DNA of 22,549 nucleotides from Deinococcus sp. (lineage in GTDB: Bacteria; Deinococcota; Deinococci; Deinococcales; Deinococcaceae): NCBI RefSeq assembly GCF_030523985.1, contig NZ_JAUNHK010000045.1, positions 1 through 22,549 of the forward strand, written 5' to 3'. Under the pieces are notes generated by a model, which saw nothing but the letters and a program-made list of their open reading frames with translations, did no database searches and was not told the DNA's origin. Below are positions 1-8,378 of this stretch, in pieces. How positions within the stretch are numbered: position 1 is the first letter of the stretch; each line of letters begins with the position of its first letter. Made by a program: the position numbers and the translations under genes.

Positions 1-154
1 CGGCGAACAGTTGCTCGGGGTTGGTGCCGGGGCCGCCGTCGCCGCCCATCTCGGCAGGCACGCTGAGGTCGAGGTTCAGGCGGTCGTCGCTGCTGCGGGC
101 GGTTCCGGCGCGGCCTCCGGTGGCGGTGGCTTCGGCGGTGTAGATATTGGACAT
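1..154 (-). CDS. ohr: Organic hydroperoxide resistance protein Ohr (5' part only)
   Basis: The minus strand encodes about 51 residues from an ATG at 154, beginning MSNIYTAEATATGGRAG and continuing through LNLDLSVPAEMGG to NPEQLFA, where the window ends. The spacing of the early beta-strand residues, the LSVP segment and the NPEQLF(A) motif are characteristic of the Ohr branch of the OsmC/Ohr family. These are thiol peroxidases that reduce organic and fatty-acid hydroperoxides in the cytoplasm using a redox cysteine pair. Both catalytic cysteines lie beyond the window, so they cannot be checked. There is no Shine-Dalgarno sequence; instead a TATACT -10 element sits 7 nt upstream of ATG. This supports this start and a leaderless message. 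The gene is incomplete because of the window edge, not because it is broken. Confidence 0.9.
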   Translation of the reverse strand, partial: MSNIYTAEATATGGRAGTARSSDDRLNLDLSVPAEMGGDGGPGTNPEQLFA

Positions 155-161
155 GGTGAGG

Positions 162-167
162 AGTATA
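162..167 (-). promoter_or_regulatory. -10 element of ohr, leaderless type
   Basis: On the minus strand TATACT ends 7 nt before the ohr ATG. A transcript started from it would begin at or next to the start codon. No convincing TTGACA-like -35 lies 17 nt upstream. No recognition site for an OhrR-type repressor could be distinguished. Confidence 0.6.
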
Positions 168-212
168 GGCGCTGTCCGCTTCGCTTTCCCCGCTCGGCTG
201 GAGACTCAGCGG

Positions 213-836
213 TCATTCACCAAAGATGCTGCCCAGCAGGAGAAGCGCCTGTGCCGTGATGCCGATACCGAAACACAGAATGAAGAGCATGACGAGGATA
301 GCGAGGGGCTTGGAGCCGTTCGTCTTTCTCGAAAAGGCCGCCCTCCAGCGCTTACCGTCGCTTCCCCTATACACCCCCTGACTGGACACCCCCTGACCGG
401 GAGAAGCCGCCACCTTGAGGCTGCTGCCCACAGGCAGGCGCCGCCGGGCCTCGGCCAAAGCGAGCTGGTCTACCTCCTGCATAAATTCAGAGAAGCTCAT
501 GCCTGCGGGCTGCGTGATACGCATTTGCCACAGCTCTGGTGGAGAGACATCGGCCAGCGTGCCGTCTGCAAGCTGTACCGTAACCTTGACATTGACCGTC
601 TCGACCTGTGGCCCGCTAGAAAAAGGCACGGGGACGCGGTTTCCCCTAAATTCGGCCTCGCTCTGGTGCGCTTTGACCACGCCCTCCACCTCGGGCCACT
701 GGTAGGGGTCGTCGGTCTTGCCGCCGAAGAGGTAAGCCCAAAGGCTGTAAAGGCTCAGCCACAGCAAAAAGACGCCCAGCGCCAGCAAGGGCAGAAGATA
801 AACAAGGGCGAGTGATTTGCCGACTGTTTCCACCAT
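213..836 (-). CDS. DUF3592-type two-pass membrane protein
   Basis: This is a 207-residue protein with a hydrophobic helix near the N-terminus (about residues 9-36, SLALVYLLPLLALGVFLL), a hydrophilic extracytoplasmic-type domain of roughly 120 residues containing a VEGVVKAHQ strand, and a second helix at the C-terminus (PLAILVMLFILCFGIGI). That architecture, together with an EGVV strand after the first helix, matches DUF3592 proteins, whose function is unknown. The ATG at 836 was chosen over the upstream in-frame ATG at 908 because AAGGAG (843-848) lies 6 nt before it and because the helix then begins close to the N-terminus. It is transcribed in the same direction as ohr, but ohr has its own promoter. 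Family assignment is from pattern recall and is moderately sure. Confidence 0.75.
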   Translation of the reverse strand: MVETVGKSLALVYLLPLLALGVFLLWLSLYSLWAYLFGGKTDDPYQWPEVEGVVKAHQSEAEFRGNRVPVPFSSGPQVETVNVKVTVQLADGTLADVSPPELWQMRITQPAGMSFSEFMQEVDQLALAEARRRLPVGSSLKVAASPGQGVSSQGVYRGSDGKRWRAAFSRKTNGSKPLAILVMLFILCFGIGITAQALLLLGSIFGE

Positions 837-903
837 GCGTTTCTCCTTCGCCTCCGGCCTCGAATGCACTGCCCACCATACGGGCAAAGTTGGAAGAAGG
901 GCG

Positions 904-909
904 TACACT
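904..909 (+). promoter_or_regulatory. -10 element of the TSUP permease gene, leaderless type
   Basis: TACACT ends 7 nt before a GTG at 917. The match in spacing to other genes in this window is the main reason to prefer GTG 917 as the start. No clear -35 is visible. Confidence 0.55.
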
Positions 910-916
910 CCTCCCC

Positions 917-1669
917 GTGCCTGCTCCCGAAGTGCTGCTTTACGGTCTGCCCCTCGCCTTTCTTGCCGGATTCATAGACGCGGTGGCGGGTGGCGGCGGC
1001 ACCATCACGCTGCCCACGCTGTTTTTCATGGGCCTGCCGCCCGCGCAGGTGGTGGCAACCAACAAATTGCTGGCGATTTTCGGCTCGGCGAGTTCGACGG
1101 TGCAGTACTGGCGCGGTGGCCACATAGAGCGGGCGCTGGTGCTGCGGCTGATTCCGCTGGCGCTGGCCGGGAGTGCGCTGGGCGCGTACCTGGTGCGCTT
1201 CGTGGACCCCGACGCCTTCAAGACGCTCGTCGGGTTCGTGATTCTGGGGGTGGGGGCGCTGGTGCTCGCCAACAAGAAATTTGGCCTGGAAGACCGCTAC
1301 CCCGGCCTGACCACCCGCGTGCTGGCGCTGACCCTGCCTGGAGCGTTCGTGGTCGGCATGTACGACGGCTTTCTCGGCCCTGGCACGGGCACTTTCCTGA
1401 TGTTCCTGTTCGCGCTGGCGGGGTTCAATCTGGTCAAGGCCAGCGGCAACGCCCGCGCCATCAATTTTGCCACCAACGCCGGAGCTTTCCTCACCTTTCT
1501 GATCGGCGGGCAGATGGTCTGGTGGATTGGCCTGCCGATGGGGCTTGCCAACGCCCTCGGCGCGACGGTGGGCGCACGCATGGCGATGCTGCGCGGCTCG
1601 GCGTTCGTCAAGTGGATGTACGGCCTGATCGTGCTGCTGGTGGCCGCAAGGCTGTTTCTGGTGCACTGA
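917..1669 (+). CDS. TSUP-family (TauE/SafE) membrane permease
   Basis: This 250-residue polytopic membrane protein has seven or eight hydrophobic segments. It carries the two glycine-rich repeats typical of the TauE/SafE (TSUP) family: AGFIDAVAGGGGTITLP near residues 16-32 and YDGFLGPGTGTFLMF near residue 150. Members export or import sulfite, sulfoacetate or other organosulfur anions; the substrate here cannot be read from the sequence. An upstream in-frame ATG at 812 would add a charged, non-hydrophobic 35-residue extension. GTG 917 is preferred because a TACACT -10 lies 7 nt upstream and because it starts the protein just before the first helix. It converges on the DUF4388 gene with only 23 nt between the stop codons, and I saw no terminator hairpin there. 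Confidence 0.88.
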   Translation: MPAPEVLLYGLPLAFLAGFIDAVAGGGGTITLPTLFFMGLPPAQVVATNKLLAIFGSASSTVQYWRGGHIERALVLRLIPLALAGSALGAYLVRFVDPDAFKTLVGFVILGVGALVLANKKFGLEDRYPGLTTRVLALTLPGAFVVGMYDGFLGPGTGTFLMFLFALAGFNLVKASGNARAINFATNAGAFLTFLIGGQMVWWIGLPMGLANALGATVGARMAMLRGSAFVKWMYGLIVLLVAARLFLVH

Positions 1670-1692
1670 ATCCGGGTGCTTCGGCGGGACGA

Positions 1693-2460
1693 CTACAGCG
1701 GTTTGACCAGCACGCTGTCGCCTCCGCGGAGCCGTGTCTTGGTTAGCACGTCCGGGGGAATACAGATCAGCGCCCCCAAGTCCGGGTGACCGCGCAGGGG
1801 AAAGCGGTAACTTTTGCCGCCCTCGTCGCGCACGCCGACATACTGCGGCAGCCGCACCAGATCGTTTTTCCAGCGGTTCACGATCATGTCGTCGACCAGC
1901 ACCACTCCGGACACGTCATGCGTCACCGTGACCAGCAGCCGGGCCGTCCGGAGTTTGCGGGGCCGCAGGATGCCCAGTCGGGCCAGCCGCGCCGCCACCT
2001 GCCGCGCCAACGGGTCGTGCGCCAGCTCACCCAGCGGCACCTGGGCGCGAATCTTTTCCACAATCTGCTTTTCCTGAAGCGTCCAGTCGAAAAGGTCGAG
2101 CCGCTCCGGGTCGGGAATCCGGGCCGCCGTCGTGAAAGGCAGTTCCATTTCGGGCAGGGCGCTCAGGGCGGCGTAGGCGAGCGGGTCCAGTGGCGAGTCG
2201 GTCGGCGGGTCGGGGTGCAGCAGTCCTTCGTCGAACTGAAACCGCCCGCTCGGGGAGCGCAGCATCGAGACGAGCGCCGCCAGTCCGCCGAGTTCCTGCT
2301 CGCCGCTCGTGAGCTGAATGGCCCGGACCCGGCCTTGCTCAAGCCAGCACTGAAACAGGTCATCGCCCCGGCTTACGCGCAGGACGCCTGTCCGCTTGCC
2401 GCCCGCGAGCAGCAAGAGGAGTTGCAGAAAGTCGAAGTCGGCGAGGTTGCTGGAAGTCAT
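1693..2460 (-). CDS. DUF4388 (PATAN-like) domain protein
   Basis: This 255-residue soluble protein begins MTSSNLADFDFLQLLLLLA, followed by GKRTGVLRVSRGDD and a segment LEQGRVRAIQ. This helix-strand pattern, with a GxLxV...G...F.GRI-like core in residues 1-75, is that of DUF4388/PATAN domains, which often occur in gliding and polarity regulators and in two-component proteins. The rest has no domain I recognise. Residues 125-255 hold a charged winged-helix-like region (LARQVAARLARLGIL) and a beta-rich tail. It is the third gene of a minus-strand run after tsaC and scpB, 66 nt downstream of scpB, and is probably co-transcribed. No strong ribosome binding site precedes the ATG. Function is unknown; a regulatory or structural role is only inference. 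Confidence 0.8.
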   Translation of the reverse strand: MTSSNLADFDFLQLLLLLAGGKRTGVLRVSRGDDLFQCWLEQGRVRAIQLTSGEQELGGLAALVSMLRSPSGRFQFDEGLLHPDPPTDSPLDPLAYAALSALPEMELPFTTAARIPDPERLDLFDWTLQEKQIVEKIRAQVPLGELAHDPLARQVAARLARLGILRPRKLRTARLLVTVTHDVSGVVLVDDMIVNRWKNDLVRLPQYVGVRDEGGKSYRFPLRGHPDLGALICIPPDVLTKTRLRGGDSVLVKPL

Positions 2461-2526
2461 GGCAGGTCGGGTGTAGGAAAGAAGTAGAGGTGGCCCGCGC
2501 CGAGTCTAGCCGACGTGGGGACAGGG

Positions 2527-3081
2527 CTAGCTTCGCAGCAGATGCGAAAAGTCGGTGCCCGGCAGCGGAGGCAAATCTTTGAGGGTGGTCAGTCCGAATT
2601 CCAGCAGGAATTTTTCGGTGGTGCCGTAGAGCAGCGGGCTGCCCACGCTGTCGCTGCGGCCCACGACCTTGACGAGTTCGCGCTCCTGCAAGGTCACGAC
2701 AGTTCCGGCGCTCGCCCCGCGCATGGCCTCGATTTCGGCGCGGGTCACGGGCTGGCGGTAGGCGATGATGGCGAGGACTTCCAGGGCGGCGGTACTCAGC
2801 GGCGGCAACGGCGGGGGGGCGAGCAGCGGCGCGAGTTGCCCCGACAGGTGCGGCGGAACAATCAGGCGGTAGCCTCCCGCTACGGCTTCGAGAGTGAACC
2901 CCAGTCCGGCCCGCTCCAGTTCGCGCCCGAAAGCCTGCACCGCCCGCAGCGCCGCGTCTTCGCTGAGGCCCAGCACGCCCGCCAGTTCGCGCAGACGCAC
3001 CGGGCGACCCGAAGCGAGCAGGGCGGCTCCGATGAGGGCCTGCACAGATGCCGTGTGGGGGACGGGTGTCTGGTCGCTCAC
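2527..3081 (-). CDS. scpB: Segregation and condensation protein B (ScpB)
   Basis: ScpB binds the kleisin ScpA and with SMC forms the bacterial condensin that organises and segregates the chromosome. The 184-residue product shows the two winged-helix domains of the family: SVQALIGAALLASGRPVRLRELAGVLGL near the start, and LSTAALEVLAIIAYRQPVTRAEIEAMRG in the middle, which is the most diagnostic ScpB stretch, followed by GSPLLYGTTEKFLLEFGL near the C-terminus. The start is the GTG at 3081, which forms a GTGA overlap with the tsaC stop (4 nt shared), implying translational coupling. The in-frame ATG further upstream (3117) would lie inside tsaC and add non-conserved residues. No scpA or smc is in the window. 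Length is normal for the family. Confidence 0.93.
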   Translation of the reverse strand: MSDQTPVPHTASVQALIGAALLASGRPVRLRELAGVLGLSEDAALRAVQAFGRELERAGLGFTLEAVAGGYRLIVPPHLSGQLAPLLAPPPLPPLSTAALEVLAIIAYRQPVTRAEIEAMRGASAGTVVTLQERELVKVVGRSDSVGSPLLYGTTEKFLLEFGLTTLKDLPPLPGTDFSHLLRS

Positions 3082-3734
3082 TGCACTACCACAGCCAGGC
3101 CGAGGGGGGCCAGCCACGCCCGCAATTCCTCCACACCTACCGCGCCCTGGCGCAGCACCTCGGCGGGGCGCTCGCCGTCCGGTAGGCGCACCACGGTGCT
3201 GGGTTGACCGTGACCGGGCTGACCTGCCGGGGCGTCTTCACCGGGCAGGAGCAGGTCGGCCAGCCCGTAAGCGGCGGCCTGGGCCTGGGTGGTCGCGGCG
3301 GGCTGACCGCTGGGGTTCAGGCTGGTGGTCGCCAGTGGCCCGGCGCGGCGGAGCAGGGCCAGGGCAGTGGCCTGGGCCGGAACGCGCAGCCCCACCCAGC
3401 CGTCCGGTGCGACGGCGGACGCGCCTGCTCCCCAACCCGGCAGATGCTCCGGGCGGGCCGGGGCAATAACGGTCAGTGGACCGGGCCAGACACGGCTGAG
3501 GGTGTCCAGGGCGCGGTTGGGCTGGGCCAGGGCCAGGGCACTGGCGGGGTCCGGGCACGACACTTGCAGGGGCTTGGTGTCCTCGCGGCCTTTGCGGGCA
3601 TACAGCTCGGCGGCGAAGTGGGGGCGGGCCGCCAGTCCCCACACGGTCTCGGTGGGGTAGGCGACGACTCCACCCGCGTCCAGCACGCGCAGGGCGTCGG
3701 CGAGGAGGTCGGAAACGGACGGGAAATCAGACAT
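3078..3734 (-). CDS. tsaC: L-threonylcarbamoyladenylate synthase (TsaC/Sua5/YrdC family)
   Basis: This enzyme makes threonylcarbamoyl-AMP from threonine, bicarbonate and ATP, the first step of the t6A37 modification of ANN-decoding tRNAs. The 218-residue product contains the family hallmarks: LDAGGVVAYPTETVWGLAA near the N-terminus, ARKGREDTKPLQV (the K-x-R / KPL nucleotide-binding motif), WPGPLTVI, and TTSLNPSGQ (the SxN motif). It lacks the long C-terminal Sua5 domain, so it is the short TsaC type. ATG 3734 was chosen because an earlier ATG (3785) would add 17 residues that overlap the promoter shared with pilC. Downstream the stop codon overlaps the scpB GTG start. The protein is unusually rich in Ala and Pro, as expected in a GC-rich genome. 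Confidence 0.92.
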   Translation of the reverse strand: MSDFPSVSDLLADALRVLDAGGVVAYPTETVWGLAARPHFAAELYARKGREDTKPLQVSCPDPASALALAQPNRALDTLSRVWPGPLTVIAPARPEHLPGWGAGASAVAPDGWVGLRVPAQATALALLRRAGPLATTSLNPSGQPAATTQAQAAAYGLADLLLPGEDAPAGQPGHGQPSTVVRLPDGERPAEVLRQGAVGVEELRAWLAPLGLAVVVQ

Positions 3735-3774
3735 AGGCAGGGGGGCGCAGTAAGGTTCGCGCAAGACCCTGACG

Positions 3775-3782
3775 ACTATACT
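3775..3782. promoter_or_regulatory. Back-to-back -10 elements for tsaC and pilC
   Basis: The octamer ACTATACT contains TATACT reading rightwards (3777-3782), 8 nt before the pilC ATG, and TATAGT reading leftwards (3780-3775), about 40 nt before the tsaC ATG. Both fit a TANNNT -10. The rightward one would give a near-leaderless pilC mRNA. The leftward one would give a short tsaC leader. Neither has an obvious -35. Confidence 0.45.
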
Positions 3783-3790
3783 CATCCCAT

Positions 3791-5011
<1,221 letters not shown>

Positions 5012-5029
5012 GCACACTGCTGCGTCCTT

Positions 5030-5070
5030 CGCCCCCTGGCCCCCGCTGTGGTCGAGGGGGCGCTTTCGCT
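5030..5070 (+). terminator. Intrinsic terminator after pilC
   Basis: CGCCCCCT (5030-5037) pairs perfectly with AGGGGGCG (5055-5062) across a 17-nt loop. It is followed by the weak U-tract CTTTCGCTT. It lies 19 nt past the pilC stop codon. The remaining 5071-5181 holds only a poor promoter candidate: TTGGTA (5132-5137), a 17-nt spacer and TAACTG (5155-5160). Confidence 0.6.
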
Positions 5071-5181
5071 TGGCGCAAGAGCGAACGCACCCGTATGAAG
5101 CGTCTGGGATATAGATCGGCTTTTGTGGAATTTGGTACGGCGGTAATGTCCCGGTAACTGACTGTCTGTAGCAGCAGGGGT

Positions 5182-6324
5182 ATGAACGGTTCTTCGGCGG
5201 CGAGAAGTGTGGCCATTATCGGGGCGGGCATAGGAGGGCTGGCGCTGGCCCGCGCCCTGACGGTTCGTGGCCTGCAAGCGGAGGTCTACGAAGCCTCTGC
5301 CGAGATTAAGGGGGCAGGCGGCGGACTCATCGTCCCGCCAAATTCGGCCCGCATTCTGGACCGCTTGGGCCTGGGCGAAGTCTTCCGGGCCGGGGTGCCG
5401 CTGCGCCAGATGCAGATTCTCGACGCTGGGGGGCAGGTGCTTTATCGCCGTGACCAGGGTGAGGTCAGGCAGGCCCAGGGCTACGGCCTGCACACCGTTT
5501 CGCGGGCGGCGCTGCATCAGGCGCTTCAGGCGGCCCTGCCCCCCCAAATTCTCTTTCCCGGCTTCCGCTTGCAGGAACTGCGGCGCATGGGAGACAAGCA
5601 CTACGCCGTCTTCGCCAATGGGCAGCAGGTGGTTGCCGACCTGATTGTGGCAGCCGACGGCGCACAGTCACGGGCCAGGGCCCTGATGTTTCCCGAGGTG
5701 CATCTGGAACCCACCGGGCAGGTCGCCATGCGTGGCGTCGCCCGTGCTGCCCTGCCGCCTGCCTTCCAGCGGAGCTTCACGGAAATCTGGGGGTCGGGGC
5801 GGCGCATCACTTTCTTTCCCCTGGCAAACGACGAAGTCTACTGGCACGCCGCTTTTTCTGCCGACCACCTGGGCGCACGTCCCAGCCTGAACGAAGTGGC
5901 GCAGCACTATGCTCAGTTTCCGCAGCCTGTGGCGCACCTTCTCGAAGCCACCGACCCGCAGACGCTACAAACCACCCTTCTTCAGGACCTCGAACCGCTG
6001 CCGCAGTGGTCGCGGGGGAACGTGGCCCTGCTCGGGGACGCGGCCCACGCCACCAGTCCCAATCTGGGCCAGGGCGCAGCGCAGGCGCTGGAAGACGCCG
6101 CTGCCCTAGCCGAACTGCTGGGCCAAGAAGTGAGGCTGGAAACGGCCCTGTTTGCCTACCAGAAGCGGCGCGAACGCTATGCCAATGCCGCCGTGGCCCG
6201 CTCGCGCCAGATGGGGCAGATCGGTCAGGTGGGCGGCCCACTGCGCTGGATACGCAACACCACCATCAAGATGAATCCCGAACTGGCCCGCAGCCGCATT
6301 GAGGCGTTCTACGAGGAGCATTGA
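5182..6324 (+). CDS. FAD-dependent aromatic-ring-type monooxygenase (UbiH/PHBH family)
   Basis: This 380-residue class A flavoprotein monooxygenase has all three cofactor motifs. The Rossmann GxGxxG is at residues 14-19 (GAGIGG), followed by the acidic EVYEA strand end. The DG motif appears as LIVAADGAQSRAR near residue 160. The GD motif is VALLGDAAHATSPNLGQG with Asp at residue 286. Such enzymes use NAD(P)H and O2 to hydroxylate or epoxidise aromatic or polyprenyl substrates; related proteins act on carotenoids, quinones, urate or antibiotics. The substrate is not evident, and the flanking genes (pilC, DUF423) give no pathway clue. The start ATG is supported by an AGGGG a few nt upstream and by the position of the Rossmann motif. 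It converges on the DUF423 gene. Confidence 0.92.
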   Translation: MNGSSAARSVAIIGAGIGGLALARALTVRGLQAEVYEASAEIKGAGGGLIVPPNSARILDRLGLGEVFRAGVPLRQMQILDAGGQVLYRRDQGEVRQAQGYGLHTVSRAALHQALQAALPPQILFPGFRLQELRRMGDKHYAVFANGQQVVADLIVAADGAQSRARALMFPEVHLEPTGQVAMRGVARAALPPAFQRSFTEIWGSGRRITFFPLANDEVYWHAAFSADHLGARPSLNEVAQHYAQFPQPVAHLLEATDPQTLQTTLLQDLEPLPQWSRGNVALLGDAAHATSPNLGQGAAQALEDAAALAELLGQEVRLETALFAYQKRRERYANAAVARSRQMGQIGQVGGPLRWIRNTTIKMNPELARSRIEAFYEEH

Positions 6325-6359
6325 GCCGTCAGCCCAGGCCTAATCTCTGGCCTAATTCT

Positions 6360-6710
6360 CTAGCGCCTGGCGTCGAGGGCAGCCAGCACGAAACCCGCTA
6401 TCAGCAGCACCCCGCCGATGGGCGTGATGGCCCCCAGCCAGCGGAGCCCGGTCACGGCCATCAGGTAGAGCGAACCGCTGAAGATGATGGCCCCCAGCAG
6501 CAGCGGCAGCGGCGCACGGGTCTGGCCCGGCAGTGTGCCGAGAACCATCAGGGCCAGCGCGGCGTACATCTGGTAGCGGGCCGCCGTCTCCACGTTGGCG
6601 AGCATGGCGGGGTCGAGGCGGGTCTTGAGGGCGTGCGCCGCGAACGCGCCGATGGCGACGCTGAGGGCGGCGAGCAGGGCTCCGGCTTGCAGGGCGAGGC
6701 GTCCAGACAT
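6360..6710 (-). CDS. DUF423 small integral membrane protein (YgdD-like)
   Basis: The product has 116 residues and four predicted hydrophobic helices. It opens MSGRLALQAGALLAALSVAIGAFAAHALK and contains ETAARYQMYAALALM, SGSLYLMAVTGLRWLGAITPIGG and a final helix ending ALDARR. The GAFGAH-like segment, YQMYHA-like segment and SGSLY...G.ITPIGG block are the conserved blocks of DUF423, a family of unknown function in the inner membrane. ATG 6710 is chosen over ATG 6752 because TACCCT lies exactly 7 nt upstream and because the extra 14 residues are not family-like. It converges on the monooxygenase gene with 35 nt between them. That spacer carries two copies of GGCCTAAT (6337-6344 and 6349-6356) but no terminator that I can recognise. 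Confidence 0.88.
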   Translation of the reverse strand: MSGRLALQAGALLAALSVAIGAFAAHALKTRLDPAMLANVETAARYQMYAALALMVLGTLPGQTRAPLPLLLGAIIFSGSLYLMAVTGLRWLGAITPIGGVLLIAGFVLAALDARR

Positions 6711-6717
6711 GGGCTTC

Positions 6718-6723
6718 AGGGTA
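6718..6723 (-). promoter_or_regulatory. -10 element of the DUF423 gene, leaderless type
   Basis: On the minus strand TACCCT ends 7 nt before the ATG at 6710. There is no Shine-Dalgarno between them. Confidence 0.45.
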
Positions 6724-6840
6724 GAGGATTTGCCGGGCCGGGTTCCCGCCACGGGTGAGCAGCAGGGGGGAAGGCGGAGTCAGAGGGGCGGGCGAAATCC
6801 GGGGGTGGTGGGAAGCGAAGCCGAAATGGGGGAAAGGCTG

Positions 6841-6890
6841 GGGGGAACGGTGGGAAACAGTGGTAAAAGGTGGTGAACACTGTTACACTT
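6841..6890 (+). promoter_or_regulatory. 10-bp-phased repeat array: probable MraZ operator, with mra promoter
   Basis: Five consecutive decamers start at 6841, 6851, 6861, 6871 and 6881: GGGGGAACGG, TGGGAAACAG, TGGTAAAAGG, TGGTGAACAC and TGTTACACTT. The three central ones begin TGGG or TGGT at an exact 10-nt period. This matches the known way MraZ recognises short TGGG- or GTGG-type direct repeats on one face of the helix upstream of its own operon. A TACACT -10 (6884-6889) sits in the last repeat, so bound MraZ would overlap the polymerase site. The predicted leader to the mraZ ATG is about 110 nt. Assignment to MraZ is inference from position and spacing. Confidence 0.65.
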
Positions 6891-7005
6891 TCACCGTCAG
6901 TTCAGGTTTTTTCGCTTTGCGAATGACCGGGCTGCCATTTGTTTATTGCGGCCAGCTCCCCGAGGCGCTGCCAGTGGGGAAAAAGCCCAGGAGAGGACGC
7001 CCAGA

Positions 7006-7434
7006 ATGCCGTTTGGTGAATACCCCTACACGATTGACGACAAAGGCCGCGTGGTGATGCCACCGGCGTTTCGTGAGTTCGTGGAGGACGGCATGATTCT
7101 GACCCGTGGCATGGAAGGTTGCCTCTACGCCTTTCCGCTGGCGGGCTGGAAACGGGTCGAAGAGCAACTCGAAGGTCTTCCCCTGACGGACGCCGGGTCG
7201 CGGGCGTTCGTGCGGTTTTTCTATTCCGGGGCCAGCAAAGCCCGGCTCGACAACCAGAGCCGGATCAGCGTTCCCCAAACCCTGCGCGTCTTTGCAGGGC
7301 TGGAAAGCGACGTGATCGTGGCCGGGGCGCCCGGCAGACTGGAATTCTGGAATCCCCAGCGCTGGGAAGCGGCGATTGCCGCCGTGCAAGCCGAGCCACC
7401 TCAACCCGACCTTCTCGCCAACTTTGTGGCGTGA
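7006..7434 (+). CDS. mraZ: Transcriptional regulator MraZ
   Basis: MraZ is a ring-forming DNA-binding protein of the AbrB/SpoVT fold that represses the division and cell wall cluster. The 142-residue product has the two tandem half-domains. The first (residues 1-60) contains YTIDDKGRVVMPPAFRE and the second (about 70-130) contains ARLDNQSRISVPQTLR. Each bears the DxxxR signature (DDKGR and DNQSR). The ATG at 7006 was chosen because AGGAGAGG (6989-6996) precedes it by 9 nt and the sequence MPFGEY matches the usual MraZ start; an in-frame ATG at 6946 would add 20 unrelated residues. The stop overlaps or abuts the rsmH start. The phased repeats at 6841-6890 are its likely own binding sites. Confidence 0.95.
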   Translation: MPFGEYPYTIDDKGRVVMPPAFREFVEDGMILTRGMEGCLYAFPLAGWKRVEEQLEGLPLTDAGSRAFVRFFYSGASKARLDNQSRISVPQTLRVFAGLESDVIVAGAPGRLEFWNPQRWEAAIAAVQAEPPQPDLLANFVA

Positions 7435-7436
7435 CC

Positions 7437-8378
7437 ATGATGACTGCATCCCAGGGAAACCTTTCCCTTTCCAAAACTGCCGAAACCGACTCCGACCTGA
7501 CCCCCGACCCCACCGCCCTTTCTCACATTCCGGTGCTGGCCGACGAGATTCTCGACGCCCTCGCCCCCGCACCGGGCAAAATCTTTGTCGACGGCACGCT
7601 CGGCGGCGCGGGACATACTCGGCTGCTGCTGGAGCGTGGCGCGACCGTCTACGGCATCGACCAGGATCCCTACGCCCTCGAACGGGCGCGGGCGGCGGCG
7701 CTGCCGGGACTGCACGTTCTTCAGGGCAATTACCGCGACATGGGCGAGTTGCTGCTCGCTCAGGGCGTGACCCAGGTGGACGGCATCCTGCTCGACATCG
7801 GCGTGAGCAGCTTTCAGCTCGACGACGTGGAGCGCGGCTTTTCGTACCACTCCGAAGCACCCCTCGACATGCGCATGAGTCAGGACGGTGAAAGCGCCGC
7901 CGACGTGGTCAACGACCTCGAAGAAAGCGAACTCGCCGCCCTGATTTACGAGTACGGCGAGGAGCGGCATTCGCGGCGTATTGCCCGCTTCATCGTCCAG
8001 GCGCGGGAAAAAGCCCCCATCGAAACCACCGTGCAACTCGCCGACCTCATCAAGCGGGCCTATCCGGGGTTTTCCAAAGGCATTCACCCCGCCCGGCGCA
8101 CCTTTCAGGCGTTGCGTATCTATGTCAACGACGAACTCGGGGCACTGCGCGACGGACTGAAAGCCGCCGAGGGATTGCTTGCGCCCGGCGGGCGGCTGGC
8201 GGTCATCAGCTTTCACTCGCTCGAAGACCGCATCGTCAAGCGGTTTTTGCTGGGTAGCGAGGTGCTGACCCCCCTGACCAAAAAGCCCATCGTGGCCTCG
8301 GAGACCGAGCAGGCGAGTAACCCCCGCGCCCGCAGCGCCAAACTGCGCGTGGCCGAGCGTCCGGCGGAGGCCTCCTGA
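7437..8378 (+). CDS. rsmH: 16S rRNA (cytosine-1402-N4)-methyltransferase RsmH (MraW)
   Basis: RsmH methylates N4 of C1402 in the ribosomal P site using SAM. The 313-residue product starts with a non-conserved tail and then HIPVLADEILDAL. It has the SAM-binding loop FVDGTLGGAGHT, YGIDQDPYAL, ILLDIGVSSFQLD, FSYHSEAPLDMRM, GIHPARRTFQALRIYVNDEL and AVISFHSLEDRIVKRF, all diagnostic for the family. The exact start is uncertain: ATG at 7437, ATG at 7440, or a GTG at 7431 that would give a GTGA overlap with mraZ. There is no Shine-Dalgarno, which favours coupling to mraZ translation. The stop TGA shares its last base with the next ATG (TGATG). Confidence 0.95.
   Translation: MMTASQGNLSLSKTAETDSDLTPDPTALSHIPVLADEILDALAPAPGKIFVDGTLGGAGHTRLLLERGATVYGIDQDPYALERARAAALPGLHVLQGNYRDMGELLLAQGVTQVDGILLDIGVSSFQLDDVERGFSYHSEAPLDMRMSQDGESAADVVNDLEESELAALIYEYGEERHSRRIARFIVQAREKAPIETTVQLADLIKRAYPGFSKGIHPARRTFQALRIYVNDELGALRDGLKAAEGLLAPGGRLAVISFHSLEDRIVKRFLLGSEVLTPLTKKPIVASETEQASNPRARSAKLRVAERPAEAS

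Noticed and set aside
3241..3560. Repeated GGGCCAGGGC words in the tsaC region
   Set aside because: They encode Ala-Leu-Ala and Gly/Ala-rich stretches within a conserved gene and reflect codon bias rather than a repeat element.
6922..7057. Short ORF (from ATG 6922) overlapping the mraZ start in another frame
   Set aside because: It has a poor ribosome binding site and no cluster of special codons, and its end lies within mraZ; a chance frame in the leader is more likely than an upstream regulatory ORF.
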